Assembly (NCBI GenBank): GCA_027625915.1
Contig: JANTQA010000012.1
Location: 15,462,501-15,526,500 of the forward strand
Direction of reading: 5' to 3'
DNA from: Anaeramoeba flamelloides
Taxonomy: Eukaryota; Metamonada; Anaeramoebidae
Length of the DNA: 64,000 bases
Shown: in pieces, positions 22,616-35,306 of the stretch
Layout: every line of letters starts with the position of its first letter
Position numbering within the stretch: position 1 is the stretch's first letter
Position numbers and translations under genes: made by a program
The notes under the pieces: generated by a model
What the model was told of the DNA's origin: nothing
The model's database searches: none
What the model saw: only the letters and a program-made list of their open reading frames with translations

Positions 22616-24002
22616 TGTTTTAAAGATCGATTGTTCTTTTGAAGAAGGTTTAAGTGTTGGTTAAAGTAAAAAAAATTGACTGAATTTTTTCTTAACCAAA
22701 GTAAGGAAAGAGAAAATAAGAAAAGACTTTTTAAAAGTAGCGGTTGGGAAAAAGACAAAAAATGTTTTTTTTTATTTTTATTAAATTTATTTATACTGTA
22801 AAGTTTTTTGGTATAATTATTGATTAAATTCAGTTTTTTGTTCTTTGGATTGTGGGTTTTGAACAAAAGACATCATTTTATTGAAAAAAATATTTAAAAA
22901 ACTATTTTCAACATCAAAAAAGTAAATATTTTCTGAATCTTTTTGTTTTGAGAAGTAATTCCTTTTATTTATTCAGTTTAGATTTTTTTTTAAATTAAGA
23001 TTGTTAATTTTAGAAACTTGAATTGAAATCATGAATTAAAGAAAAATTCTTGAACGAGTCTTTTTTATTCGGATTTTTATTTCTTGATATCTTTTAATGG
23101 ATTGTTTGAAGAGGAGAAAGTTTAGATCCTGTTTAACATGTAATTTTGAAAAGTGTTTAATAAATACAAATAAAACATCTTTAATTGTTTGATATTTTCC
23201 TTTGAAATTCTTTTTTGTAAAATTTTAAAAAGGACTTTTTAAAATGAGTTTTTTTCAACAAAGAGTTTTTAAGGCACTATTCATTTACTGTGTATTTTCT
23301 TCCTACTCAAGAGTGATACTGAAAACTCAAATCGTCGATTTTAAAATTGCTCTGCTTTAGATTTAAAAAATTCAAATAATAAAAAAACAATTGTTTTGAG
23401 AAGATTTCATCTTACAAAGAATTACAAAAAAAAAAGTTTCAAAGGATCCTCAATTTCAAAAATTGAATTAGAAAAAAACAATTTTCAAAGTCTTTTCGAT
23501 TTCAAATCATCAGATTTTGAAAAAAAATTAGTTGTTTCTTTCTTTTGTTTTTTCTAAATGGTTAAATTTCTTCAATTTAAGACTGCGTTCCCGCCTTTGA
23601 GATTGTTTAGTTGTTGTATTATTTCACTTTCACTTCTCAAAAATAAATTTCATTTGAAGCTATAAGACAAAAAAAATAAAAAAAATCATTATTCGTCATC
23701 CTTGCCTTTATATAAATATTTTTTTTCTTTGTTTTTTCAATGAAAAGGAAAATTGAAAATAACAAAAAAAATAAATTCTAAAAAAGATCTTTTCAGGGTT
23801 TACGAGTGCAAGTTCAAATTTGAGAACATTTCAAACTTGTAAAAGTAACTTTTAAAATGTTTAGAACTAGAGGAGATTTTTTTGTGGGTTTTTAGATGAA
23901 ATGGAAAATTCTAAAATATAAAAAACAAAATTTGGTATGATTGAGATAGATAATTTTTTTTTGGAATTGCTGAAAATTTTCAAAATTTCCAATTTTTTCT
24001 AT

Positions 24003-24509
24003 AGTAGTGAAAAAAATACCGGACCTGGCCTAAATCCCTGACAAGATTTTTTGAATTGTAAATATGAGGAGAATTGTTGTATAATTTCTTTTATTTACAA
24101 TCAAATCCTTTTTTGTAAATAAACAAATTTTTTTGTGAGCCTATTGTTAAACCTATCTAAAGTTAATTAAAGCGAGGTGTCTATTAGAATTCTCAAGCAT
24201 TGGTTTGATAGCATAAGTAGATCAATAATTTTTGAAAAAACAATCTGGTTTTATAGAAGTTTGCTAAGAGTTTGGTAAATGATAATTTTTATTCTTGTTT
24301 TTTTGATTGATTGAATAGATGTTTTGAACAAGTGTAATTTTATTAATCACAATTTTAATAAATGGGTGAGTTATAATTTTCAAAGTATGATTCTTAAAAA
24401 AAGGATTTGATATTTATAAAAGAAATTACACATCAATTTTCGTAATATTAAAAATAAAAAATATTTCCCAGTATTTTTTTCATGGTATGGTATTTTTTTT
24501 TTCACTACT
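24003..24509. mobile_element. Repeat C inverted-repeat element, copy 1
   Basis: The ends are AGTAGTGAAAAAAATACC and its complement GGTATTTTTTTTTTCACTACT, with TA beside the left end. The interior of about 470 bases is non-coding. It is similar along most of its length to 45920-46420, for example the AAAGTTAATTAAAG and TAGAAGTTTG words in the same order and spacing. Confidence 0.6.
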
Positions 24510-25139
24510 TTATTTTAAATTGATTAGATAGTTAATTGTTCCGTATATTTTGTTAATTTAAAAATACCATAATTTTGTTACTGAATCTGAGCAAATCTAA
24601 ACAATAAGAACTTTTAAAACAAATTCCCAGTGTTTAAATTTTACTGAGATCACAAAACTCTTTCAAGGTTTTTTTTTATTCATTGTTTTGCTGTATAAGG
24701 GTGAAAACTAAGGACTTAAAACAAATTGTTTTCTAAAACTAGATAATCATTTTAATTCAGTTTAATCTATTTGGTGTTTATTTTGTAACCCTCAATATTT
24801 GAAAAAGTAAGGATTATGTAATATTCTTTCAATAAAAATAACGCATTTGAAAATAATAATCATTTGAAAAATTATAAAAAATATTCAAGATCTCAAAAAG
24901 TGTAAAAGATCAACACTTCCAAACCAATACTCATCTTTTCAAAATTACAATTCATAATGATTCTAATTGGAAATTGAGTGTCTCTTTTTGGCTTCATTTT
25001 TCTAAAAATTTTGTCTTTTTTAATGGTTGATTTTTGAAGATCGATCGTACATCATAAGTTGGTTGGTTTTAGGTCTCTTTAAAAAATTTCAAAATTATTT
25101 TATCCATTTCAGAAAAATTAATTTCACCACAATGACTCT

Positions 25140-25560
25140 ATCCTTAATTTAAAACAATCAACTGAATTTGAAAATTAACTCAAATAAAGAAGAAACACAT
25201 TAACTTGAAAGAATAATTAATTAGACTATTTTCAAACAGACGAGAAAAAGAATTTAAATATACTAGATTAGATAAAACCAATTATATGATTGCCAGGATC
25301 TCAAAAATAGTCAGATTTTTCAATAAGTTTTCAATCATAGATTAATCAAATAACCTCCCTTATCAAAAGTTAGTATTCTAAATTTTTTTTTGGTGTTGAA
25401 TCCCCCATTTCATCTTTTTTACTTTATTTTGAATTATATTAATTGATCTTAGTTTTAATTTTTTGGTTCTTTTAAGGTTCCCAATTAAAAATAGTGTAGA
25501 ACTTTTTTATTTTCCATTATCAACTTTTTTTCCTAAATAGTAGATTTTTTTTGTTGTTTG
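25140..25560. mobile_element. Repeat B element, copy 1 (decayed left end)
   Basis: The interior matches 49230-49560 in order: AAGAAGAAAC, TCAACTT/TTAACTTGAAAGAATAAT, GATCTCNAAANTAGTCA, GTGTTGAATCCCC. The right end, CCCAATTAAAAATAGTGTAG, corresponds to the right terminal repeat of copy 2. The left terminal repeat is barely recognisable. Confidence 0.5.
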
Positions 25561-26002
25561 ATTGAAAATACTCTTTTTTTTCAAATAAATTGAACAAAAC
25601 TTTCATTCAGCTTTTCAAAAATCTTTTTTCAAAAAATGCTCGATTATAAATTAGTCAATTTAGTTTTCTTAAAATAAAATGGTAGTCAAAAATTGTCATG
25701 TTCAGAGTATAAAACATGTACTTTATCCTCTTCATTCCCAAATCTAAGAAATATTTCAGTACTCAATAGTATATCTACATTGTAATCAAATTTGGAAATA
25801 AACACTTTTATTATTTTGAGAAATTTTGGAAAGAATTTGTTGAAATTTTTTCAGGCTTTTTTCAATTTTTAGAAATCTAGATCTTGTTTTTATTGTAATT
25901 TGAGTGATAAGTTTAAAATTCGATTTATTTACCCTTGTTTTTTTTATTTAATACAAGAAATTAAAAGAAAATATAAATATATTTTATTTTTTTATCAAAT
26001 TA

Positions 26003-26170
26003 AAACAATATCAGCTAAAAAAACCTAATGGAAGTGGCACTTTACCAGAATTTAAAAGAATGTAATAAAAATAAAAAAATTTACTCTATTCTTTTAAAAT
26101 CTAGAAAATCTGAAGATATTTCTATTTTAAATATTTTTTTATTAAATAAAACAGTAATTCTCTTGTTTAA
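26003..26170. repeat. Palindromic repeat A, copy 7
   Basis: AAAAAACCTAATGG border, then TTTACCAGAATTTAAAAGAA pairing with ATTCTTTTAAAATCTAGAAAA. It is more diverged than copies 2 and 4. Confidence 0.5.
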
Positions 26171-26633
26171 TTTCGAATTCTAAAAAATTTGTAAGATTAA
26201 TAGTTAATATTTTATGATTGTTTATTTAAAGGGTAGATGATAAAAAAAGATCTTCAGATAGACAAATAATCACTAATGCAAAATCAGACCTATGTAATTT
26301 ATTTGAAAATGAATTTAATTATTGGTAAAAAATCTTGTTGTTAACTTTTTTTCAGTGTAAGTTCAGAAATAAAAAATTCATAATGCTCATTTTCATAAAT
26401 TGCGACTCTATTTTTTTTTTAGGTTTTGATTTTATTTTTTTTTTAAATTTTTAAAATATCAGGCTTTTATATATTTAGAATCCCTTAAAAGTGAATTACC
26501 TCTCAGATTTAATTATTACTTGTTCTTGAACACCGTGGGGTATAAAATTATATCCAATTATCATTTCAGGTTATACACAATCTTTGAAATAGTGTTTACA
26601 TAATTTTTTTGTGCTATATCTAAACTTTTGGTA

Positions 26634-26779
26634 CAGTCTTTCCAAAGCTACCATATATTTCTAAATAAAACAGAATTGAGTTTTCTATTCTTATATTCAA
26701 TTTTCAAAAAATTCGGAAATAAGAATACAAAACCCAATTTTATTTTATTTAAAATTTTATGGTAGCCTTGGAAGGGCTG
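26634..26779. mobile_element. Short TA-flanked hairpin element (Tc1/mariner-type MITE)
   Basis: The left end CAGTCTTTCCAAAGCTACCA and right end TGGTAGCCTTGGAAGGGCTG are reverse complements with few mismatches. The arms run about 62 bases, nearly to the centre. TA dinucleotides flank both ends (26632-26633 and 26780-26781), and CAGT-type termini are usual for Tc1/mariner elements. There is no coding capacity. Confidence 0.65.
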
Positions 26780-27874
26780 TATGTTTTAAGACTAATTTTT
26801 CGATTTTTTTCTGATATTTATTCAAAATGTTGTGATCACAATAAAAGTTAAAATAGATTATACTTTTATATTAATTTATTTTTTAAATTGTATTAAATTT
26901 TTTTTGTCTTGTTTAATAAGATTGTAATAATATTCAAATAAGATGATTGAATTATTTGTTTTTGATTATTTTATCAATTAATTTTTTTATTAATACATAA
27001 TGAAAAAGGGTGGAATTAATATATAATCACTAAGGTCAAATAAAAGTAATATTATATATTTTTAGAAAACTTTTCTCTACCTTATATCTTGATTTGAAAG
27101 TTCTATAAATTAAATTATCCATTTAAATACAAAAAGAGAAGAAGAAAATTATATAAAAGCAAATAAATTTTTCCTCTGGTATTTGAACTTTTCATATATT
27201 TTCATTTTAATTTTTCGATTTTTTTCTGTTATTTATTCAAAATGTTGTGATCAACAAATTTTATAATCAAGATTTTACAAATACTTCAATTCTTTTTTTC
27301 TGTAATTTTCTGATTAACAAATCAATATTTTTATTTCGATTTCTCAAATATTTTCACCCCATAGTATTGTAAGAAAAACTTAATACCTCCATGAGATACT
27401 ACAAAAAGGAATTCTTGGTATTAATTTTATTCTTCTTGATGGGAATTATTGAAATTTTATTTTTTCAAATTTGAATTTAATTGTACTATAATTTTTCCAA
27501 GATAAAATTAGCAATATAAATAAACCAAGAAACAAAATATAGTCAAAAATAAAATTATAGAAACTCTTAAAAAAAAAAAAACAAGATTTATAAAAGTAAT
27601 AAAAACACAATAAATAAAAAAATATTTAAAATAATAGTCATTCATATACCAAAAAAAAAAAAAAAACATTTCTGTATAAATCAATAAAGAATTTATTGAA
27701 TAAATTCAATGATTTTTGTCTATTTAATTTTTCAAATCTAAATTTTGATCAAAACAGTTTGGTTTTTAAATGATCCAAAACTGTTGAATAAGATCCTTCT
27801 TTAACAAAAGATATTCTTTATTTTCTTAACATGAGGAAACATTCTCAAAAACCTATTTATGATTTGTTTTTGAG

Positions 27875-28046
27875 ACTGGTATTTGAATTATAAATGGGAA
27901 AAATTTTCACTTCATTTTCAATTCCCTTTTAAAAATAGAGATCGACACATCAATTATAAACTATTTCTTTTGAAGAGTGTATTTATAACAACAAATCTGG
28001 AAAAGGGAAGTGAAAATTTTAACCCATTTAGAATATAAATACCAGT
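27875..28046. mobile_element. Repeat F element, copy 1
   Basis: A MITE-sized element with inverted ends ACTGGTATTTGAA and TATAAATACCAGT. Subterminal blocks are AAATGGGAAAAATTTTCACT and AGTGAAAATTTTAACCCATT. Its partner at 60944-61117 has the same length and arrangement. Confidence 0.65.
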
Positions 28047-28876
28047 ATTATTGATTTAATTCATGAAAATAAGTAGATATTAAGCAAGTTTTCTTTAAAA
28101 AAATCATTAGTTAAGTCAATATAAAACTTGAATAAGCAAGGGATCAAAAAATCTGATTTGTATTTTTTATTGATGGTTTATTTTCAATAATAAAAGAAAA
28201 TTATTTTAAAAAAAAACTAACAATTAAATTCCTCTTTTGTTAAGAAACTATTATATTTCACCTTCTTATTTTTAATGTTTCTTATTTTTATTTGTTCAAA
28301 AAAATCGAATTTACATCAAAAATTTATTCGAAATAAATAAAGTATTCCTATTCTTAATCAAAACAATCCCTTCTCTTTTTAAAGCAATAAAGTATTCAAA
28401 AGAATGATACTCTCCCACAGAGATCAATCAATTTTTATTTTTTTGGATATATATTCATATAAATTTTAGAGGGAAAAGTGTTGTTGATTTTGAAGGAATA
28501 CAATGTGATCTTTTGTTATGAGTGGAATATTTCAAACTTTTCTTTTCAATTATTTATTCTGTTTTCAAAACGAAAATAACACAATACCCTTAGTATGTTC
28601 CAAAAAAAATATCAACACATTATACTTGTAAAGTTAAGATCTTGATTAATTTCGAAAAAAGTAGGTTTCAGAATAATTAAATAGAAATAATTACAAAAGT
28701 TTTTCAGACCTGTTGAATTATTTGCTAGTCTTTCAACAAAAATACTTTATTTATTAAAATTTGTTTTAATTCAAGTTTTGATCTCAAAAAAATATTTGTT
28801 CATTTTAATTAAAAATATATTTAAATAAATTATTTCTTTTAATCTTTGCAGAATTAATATTGGAATTGAAATTACA

Positions 28877-29925
28877 ATGAATAGTAAATTAAATAGTTTT
28901 AATGAAATTGTAAATGATCAAGAATTGGATCACTCAAAATCAAATGAATTATTTGTTAAAAATAATCCCCAATTTGCACAATTAATAAAAGTGACGAAAA
29001 ATAATGTCATTGAAATCTACAATATGTTAGATGAAAAACCAGAGAAGAGAGATACAAGCCTGAAAACCCCAGAACCAAAAAAAATTGGTAATAATGGTGA
29101 ACTTAGCATGAATACAGAAGACAAATACGAAGAAAGGGAAAAGGATGAAATTAATATGAAGGGGCTGTCTAACAAGTTAGATACTTTAACAAATCTTTAT
29201 TCGAACAGTAATTTCAAACCAAGAAATATAACTAATCCGAATAATAATCTCTTGAATAGCAATTTTAAGAGTTTCAATGAAGAAAATTTTATTAATAAAA
29301 TTATCTCTGATATATTAACAAAGATGATCAATCAAACCGAGAAAATCAATGGCAAGTTACTCAAGCAAACAAGAGAAACCTCTTTGTGGGTCTCTGAAAA
29401 AAAGAAAGAGATTGATAATATAGAATTCTCCTTGGGCGATAATAATAACCTCAATTTGTCAGAAGGCGTACAACGCTATGGCCTTGACCAATTGTTGTAT
29501 GGGAAGAAAAGCACACAGTTTCAACAATTGTGTCTGAAAAAAAGAAGAGAAAATTTATCAAAAAAGTCTATCTTGATTTTGAAAAAATATTTTTATAAGA
29601 ATTTTGATAACCCTTATCCAAGTAAATCAAGAAAACAAGAATTGGCAACAAAAACGGGTATAATACTAATTTTTTAAATTTTTTTAATTATTTTTTAATT
29701 TAATCTAATTTTAATATTTGTTTTTTTTTTTTTCAAAAATTTCTTTAAAAATAAGGGTTGACAATTAAACAAGTAAACAATTGGTTTACTAATGCAAGAA
29801 GGAGGATTTTGAAGCCATACTTAAATTTAAAATTACAACAAGAGATGGATAAAAATGAACAAGAAAAAGAAAGAGGGTTCAAAAACAAACATGAAAAAGA
29901 AATTATCACAAAAAAGGAAAAATAA
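28877..29925 (+). CDS. TALE-class homeodomain protein, two exons
   Basis: Exon 1 is 28877-29657 and exon 2 is 29756-29925. They are joined across a 98-base GT-AG intron (GTATAA donor, AATAAG acceptor) that splits a Gly codon inside the homeodomain. The product is 316 residues. Residues about 221-283 form a homeodomain with the three-residue loop extension of TALE proteins (NPYPSKSRKQELATKTG). The recognition helix is QVNNWFTNARRR, carrying W48, F49, N51 and R53 in homeodomain numbering. Position 50 is Thr, where TALE relatives usually have Ile or Gly. The N-terminal 215 residues are Asn/Lys-rich, with a possible helix near residue 20-50. No MEIS, KNOX or BEL co-domain is recognised. The product is expected to be a sequence-specific nuclear DNA-binding protein. 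A TTTGCAG acceptor-like site 25 bases before the ATG hints at an intron in the leader. Confidence 0.88.
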
Positions 29926-30785
29926 TTTTATTATGTATATATATATATATATATATTAAGTGTACATAGGCTGAATATAAACTCTTTTTAATCTTTCAAA
30001 ATATAAAACAAAATTTTCCATCAAAATAATTGATTTTGGGGCAAAGATAAAACAAAATCCTATTCAAAAAAAATTTATCTCTGTTTATTGATTTTTGTGG
30101 AGAATAAGATTTATTGTGAAATTACTTTTTTTTTTTTTCAAATTTTGAGTGGGAGGAGCATTTTTTTATTCATTTTTGATTAATGGTTGTTTTATTTTAC
30201 GAAATCTGTACTTGGATGTAATTAAATTTTTAAATATCTCTATTCATAAACAATATTCAAAATAACCTATTTTCATTTATTACCATTCTGAAAAAAAATT
30301 GTTAAATCCTTTTTAATTATAAAAGTGTACATGATCATGAAAAAAATATTTTCCAAAAAAAATTATTATTTGCTAATTTTTCACTTTTTAATTCCTCCAA
30401 TTTTAATAAACACTATTAGTTAATAGAGGATCTTGAATCAAAAAAATATTTTTCATAAATATTTTAGAATTTAAGTTGAAAAATCTAATTTTAAATGTTT
30501 TTAAGATTTTTTTTAAGTTATTTAATAGTAAAATATTTGAAAATATTTTTTTTTTCACAAGTTAAACGGTTATAATTATATATTTTAAGAGCATTTTAAA
30601 TTTAAAAAAATATCTTTTTCAATGGATAATCAATTATTTTGACTATTAAATAATTATTTCTTGATTTAAATAGAAAAAATATATTGTTTTAATTTATCTG
30701 TTATTTTGATTTAATTTTTGAAATTAAAAAACAAAATTTTTGAAATTTAATCATTATTTCAAAAATAAAAAAAATCAACATTAAT

Positions 30786-30890
30786 TATTCCAGAATTTCA
30801 AAAGAATTGAGTAAAATTGATGATTTTTCTTGATTATTTTGAATTCTGGAAAGGTTAGGCACTCTACTGTACTTAACAGACACTTTCAAT
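30786..30890. repeat. Palindromic repeat A, copy 8
   Basis: TTCCAGAATTTCAAAAGAAT pairs with TTATTTTGAATTCTGGAA, followed by TAGGCACTCTACTGTAC, in the same order and orientation as copy 2. Confidence 0.65.
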
Positions 30891-31363
30891 AATTATGACT
30901 AGTTATATTTTTTTTCTATTTCAATTTTATTAGATGAGTAAAGAATTTTTAAAACTATTTGTATTTTTCTATTAAAGTAAATATTTCCAAGTTGAAAGAA
31001 AATTATATTCATCTTTCCTTTTATTGGGGTATTGTTTACTCCAAAAAAAAAAAAAAAAAAACCTTTTTTCTCGACTCGAGATTATTAAAAAGAGTTCCAC
31101 TACTAATTGATACCAATAAATCCAATCGCCTCAAGAATTTGAAGTTCAGGAATCTTGATTATATTGTAAATAAACTTTATTATTACAGTGATAAAAATAA
31201 TGTGTTCACAACAACTATAATCTGCTTTTCATAATATAATCAATCCCTTTTTTTCTTGTTATCACAATGCAGCATCCAACCAAATACCCAAAATTATACC
31301 TTGGATCAAATCAATTTTAGAAGTAAAGACCTGATATTTTCAGTAAAATTTAAATTATTAATG

Positions 31364-31571
31364 CAATTACAGTCAGTTTCACTTTTAAGAGACAAACTTT
31401 CTACGAAATTTAATGCACAAAAAAAATCTCAAATTAAGCCACAAAATTCAAATTCTAGTAAAATAATTTGTGAAAATTAAAGTTCCAAAAAATGTGCTTT
31501 AATTTAAGATTTTTTTGTGCCTTAAATTTCGTAGAAATTTTGTGTCTTAAAAGTGAAACTGACTGTAGTTG
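31364..31571. repeat. Long hairpin, about 80-base arms
   Basis: The left arm (31364-31444) starts CAATTACAGTCAGTTTCACT and the right arm (31487-31571) ends AGTGAAACTGACTGTAGTTG. The arms are complementary along nearly their whole length with scattered mismatches. The loop is about 42 bases. Extruded as RNA it would form a long stem. It may be a foldback transposon or a source of small RNA. Confidence 0.7.
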
Positions 31572-32759
31572 AAATAATTTGTTTTTTTAATTGATTGAAA
31601 TTTTAATAAAAAATCGTTTTTTTGATGATAAAAATGTCTCAAAAATTTATTCTATTTTTTTAAGAGAAATTTTTTCAAATTAATGCTTTATTTTGAGAAT
31701 GTTTTTTCAAACAATAGAACTTTCAGAAACCAAAAACTTATTTAATTAGGATTTATTGCTGGTTTCTTAAACAATTGATATATAGGTATTCTATAACAAA
31801 AAAAAACATGCTTTTTTATTTTGAAAAATAGAATATAACTTTTTAAATGTTTTATTTTGACAATAGTCTTGATGAAAGGTTTAATGAAAGGCTTATTCTC
31901 TAATTTTATTTTTTCAATAATATTTTTTAATACTTGTGAAGAGAAAAGGAAAATTTTTTAATTATTTTTTTTACTTATTTTTCACTGATCAATGAAATTT
32001 ATGTAAAACTAACATTCCTCTAATTGGATTAATACATATTGCTAAAATCTTTAAGCCAATTTTAAATAAATTAAAAAATCAGAGAATCAAAAAATCTCAA
32101 AAAAAATTCACTTTTATTTAGGTTTACCATAAAAATACAAATTTAAAAAATTGAACCAGCTTAAAGAGTAGTTTTATATGAGGTTTTGAATCCTATTTTA
32201 ATTCTCAAACCCAGTATGTGTGTATGTTCAATAATCCATGTTTTTTGGTCTCTTTGTGTTTTAAAAAATTTAAAAGTTGTCAAAATTAATATTGGGTGGT
32301 TTTTTTTTTTTTGAAGTAGTTTTTAATTATTTTGAAGGTATTGTAAAATTTAAAAATTTTATGTTTTACTCAAAAAAAATATGAATACTAAATTGAAAAA
32401 GTGCATTAGAGTAACATTTATTTTAAAAAAATTGAAAAAACTTTAAAAATCTAATAAAAAAATTATGTAATGGTTCACTTTTTATCAATCATAAAAAAAT
32501 TTTTTCAAAAAAAAATCCTTTTTATAAGACAAAAAATCCAAGATAATGTATTATCAAAACACTTCACTCAAAGTATAGAAGACCACCAGAACCTACATCG
32601 AACTCCAAAATTATTTCAAATATTTATAAAACAAAAAAAGAAAAAAAACAACAATTATTTCAATAAAAAAATCCATCACCACATTTAAATTTTTTGAAAA
32701 ATAAAAAAACAAAGCTTATTTCATCATTTTAGTTAGTAAAATATTGTACAAACGGAAGA

Positions 32760-33900
32760 TTTATATTTAATAAGGGACTGGTAATTTTTATTGATTTTTA
32801 TTCACAGGTAATAAAGTAATTATTTTAACATGTATACAATTAAACTTCAAAAACAACTTGATTTATCAAGTGTAGAGAGATGAGTTATCGTTTTTAAAAG
32901 AGAACTATTTTCCAAATTAAATTTCCAGTCAAACGAGTCTGATCGTTTTATTTGGATTTTTTGGATCAAATTAAAAATGGAAAAGTAAAATTTTTCAAAA
33001 AAATTGTTATTTTTATTCAAATATAACTTTTAATATTTCAGAGAGTCATTATTCACAAGTAACATTGAATATTTTTTCATATTTTAAAAAATACAATAAA
33101 AATAACTCAAATATTGAATCCTTGAAGATCTAAAATAATTGATCTTTTACTTTTATTTTTAAATATTTATTTAAATTTCTTGAAATTTAAAAGATTAGAT
33201 AATATACTTTTTCCTATATTCGTTGTATAAACAAGAAACTATTAGTCTTAAAATCAGTTGTTTGATGATATCTATTATTATATTTTTTTTTAATTTGAAT
33301 TGGTTTTATTAGTTTTAAAATCTTTAAAAAAGTTGATAAATGATGTAGAAAAATATTGATAAATTTAATCTTTGAGTTATTAAAAAAACAAAAGAAAAAT
33401 TAAAATTTGGTTATTAATCATTGATTATAAATAATCAAATCAAAAAGATTTCTTTAAGTATTATATGTTGAATTTTACTGGTTTGAAAAGGTTATTTTGA
33501 AGAATTATTAATTTTATTATTTAGTTTTATATTGTATTAATTTATTCAATAAATTGAAAAAATTGATTTGAACTGTTCTTTGAATAAAAAATTCTATTTT
33601 TTAAAGAACAAAGAATCATTATATTTTTTTTTTTGAAATAAAGTAGATTTTTTAGACTGGGTTATTTTAGAACTAAGTGGTATTATTTTTAAAGTGTGTT
33701 TTTGTACATATCCTTTACAGACTATAAGATTTCTTTCTCCTTTGAAATAAAATTATTTTTTTTTAATTTAATTTAGAAAGATGTTGTAAATTGGGATTTT
33801 CTAAAAATAGAGATAAATGGATCAAACTTTTAAAAATAATAATTCAATTCTAAAAATAGTATTAAAAGTAAGTTTTCTTTTGAAGAAATCAGATTTTTAC
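32760..33900. repeat. Repeat G, copy 1 (diverged duplication)
   Basis: Collinear with about 50640-52100. Shared words in order include GAGTTATCGTTTTTAAAAG against GTGTTATCATTTTTAAAAAG, TTGAAGAT, TTTGAGTTATTA against TTTGAATTATTA, and ATGGATCAAACTTTTAAAAA against ATGGATCAGACTTTTAAAAA. It is strongly diverged and has no coding signal. Confidence 0.5.
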
Positions 33901-35192
33901 TTTTTTTTTTCAATTTCGGGATTGGGTAAAATTATTTTGAATTGACTATTAAATTTAATGATACAATTTTTTTTTTATTTTAGTAGTATCTTAAGAAATT
34001 TTGAAATTGATTTAATCTTTGTATTCTTGTATACTACCCTCCTTTTTTTATTGAACAAATCATAATAGTTAGTATTATACCCGAATAGAAGGAAAATTAT
34101 TATGAAAATGTAGGTTTCTTTTAAATTCTTTCTTATCCAATAAAAATGAACATTCTTTTGTATTTTTTTAACTATTAATTTTAGATTTTTATGCAGGTTT
34201 GTTTTTAATTTTTCATTTATAGACTGGCAAAACACAAATCTTCAAGTTCATTGCAAACTAGGAACTTTTTATTGAAATGATTTTCTAGAATTTACCAAGT
34301 TTTTGACGATTTGTATATTGGTTGAAAGAGTGGTAATTAAAACTTTTTCGAAAAAAGAAAGAAATTATTTTCCTTCTAAATCGAACTTGAATTTTTAGGA
34401 AATCTTAAGTCAGAAAATGTTTTCATTTGTAGTTTTAGTTGCCCAAATAGGCTTTTTGTTGTGTGAATTAATCAGAAAGTTCATCCTTCCTTAAAATAAA
34501 TTATTTTTTTTGAAAGTTCTCTTTTTCAAACTAAAATGAGAATTGGAAATACAAATAAAATCGACTTTTTGAGGTTTTTTGTTTTGATGATTTTTATTTC
34601 TGTGAAATTGACTTTAATATTTTAGCAGTTTATATTCATTTGGTTCACACTATTTTTAATTTCAGATATTTTTATTGATCCTAGAAAAATCATAAGAAGA
34701 AAAAATATATTTCAAAAATGTTCTCTTTTCGCTTCTCATTTTCCAATTAAATCGAGTTGACAATTTTGCAGAAAATCTAAAATCTTTTTTGCACCTATCG
34801 ATTTTGAAAGATGAAAAAGATAAAAAAAATACACTCAAACATTCATTGTCTTTTTTAAAGTTAGCCTTTGCTAAATAAGCAAAAAATTTTGGATATTTTT
34901 ATCGAAAAATATTTTTTCACAAGACAGTGTTGTTAGATAACCTGTTGAAAAATTGGAAGAATAAAACTGATTCTTGAATGTTTGTTTAACTCCTCAAAAC
35001 CATTTTTGTTTTTCTTTCGATCTTTCTTTTTCAAAAAAAAAGTTAATCCAAAAATGTGTTTTTAAAAAAATAATTTTTAAAAATTGGTAGGTTAATTTGG
35101 AATAAATATAATTTGATCTTTTGATTTGTTCTTTAGTAAAATTTTGTCATTTTCATTTTTTTCACTTTTCCTTATTTTGTAAAAATTAAAAA

Positions 35193-35272
35193 ATGAATCA
35201 CAAACAAGTAGATTGTAATGAAATTCCATAATTCAAAAAAAAACTCTTTTTCTCTCTTTTAACCCTTTTTCT

Positions 35273-35306
<34 letters not shown>

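Larger units (their letters stand above)
22616..28876. other. Intergenic, repeat-rich
   Basis: About 6.3 kb between divergent genes, so both promoters lie here. It holds repeat C (24003-24509), repeat B copy 1 (about 25140-25560), repeat A copy 7 (26003-26170), a TA-flanked hairpin element (26634-26779) and a 45-base direct repeat (26790-26842 and 27205-27257). Repeat F copy 1 lies at 27875-28046. No further gene is supported. Confidence 0.55.
29926..35192. other. Intergenic, repeat-bearing
   Basis: About 5.3 kb. A (TA)n run lies just after the homeobox gene stop (29937-29956). Repeat A copy 8 (30786-30890), a near-perfect hairpin (31364-31571) and repeat G copy 1 (about 32760-33900) are inside. 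Frames at 30959-31234 and 33975-34235 show no family signal. No other gene is supported. Confidence 0.5.
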
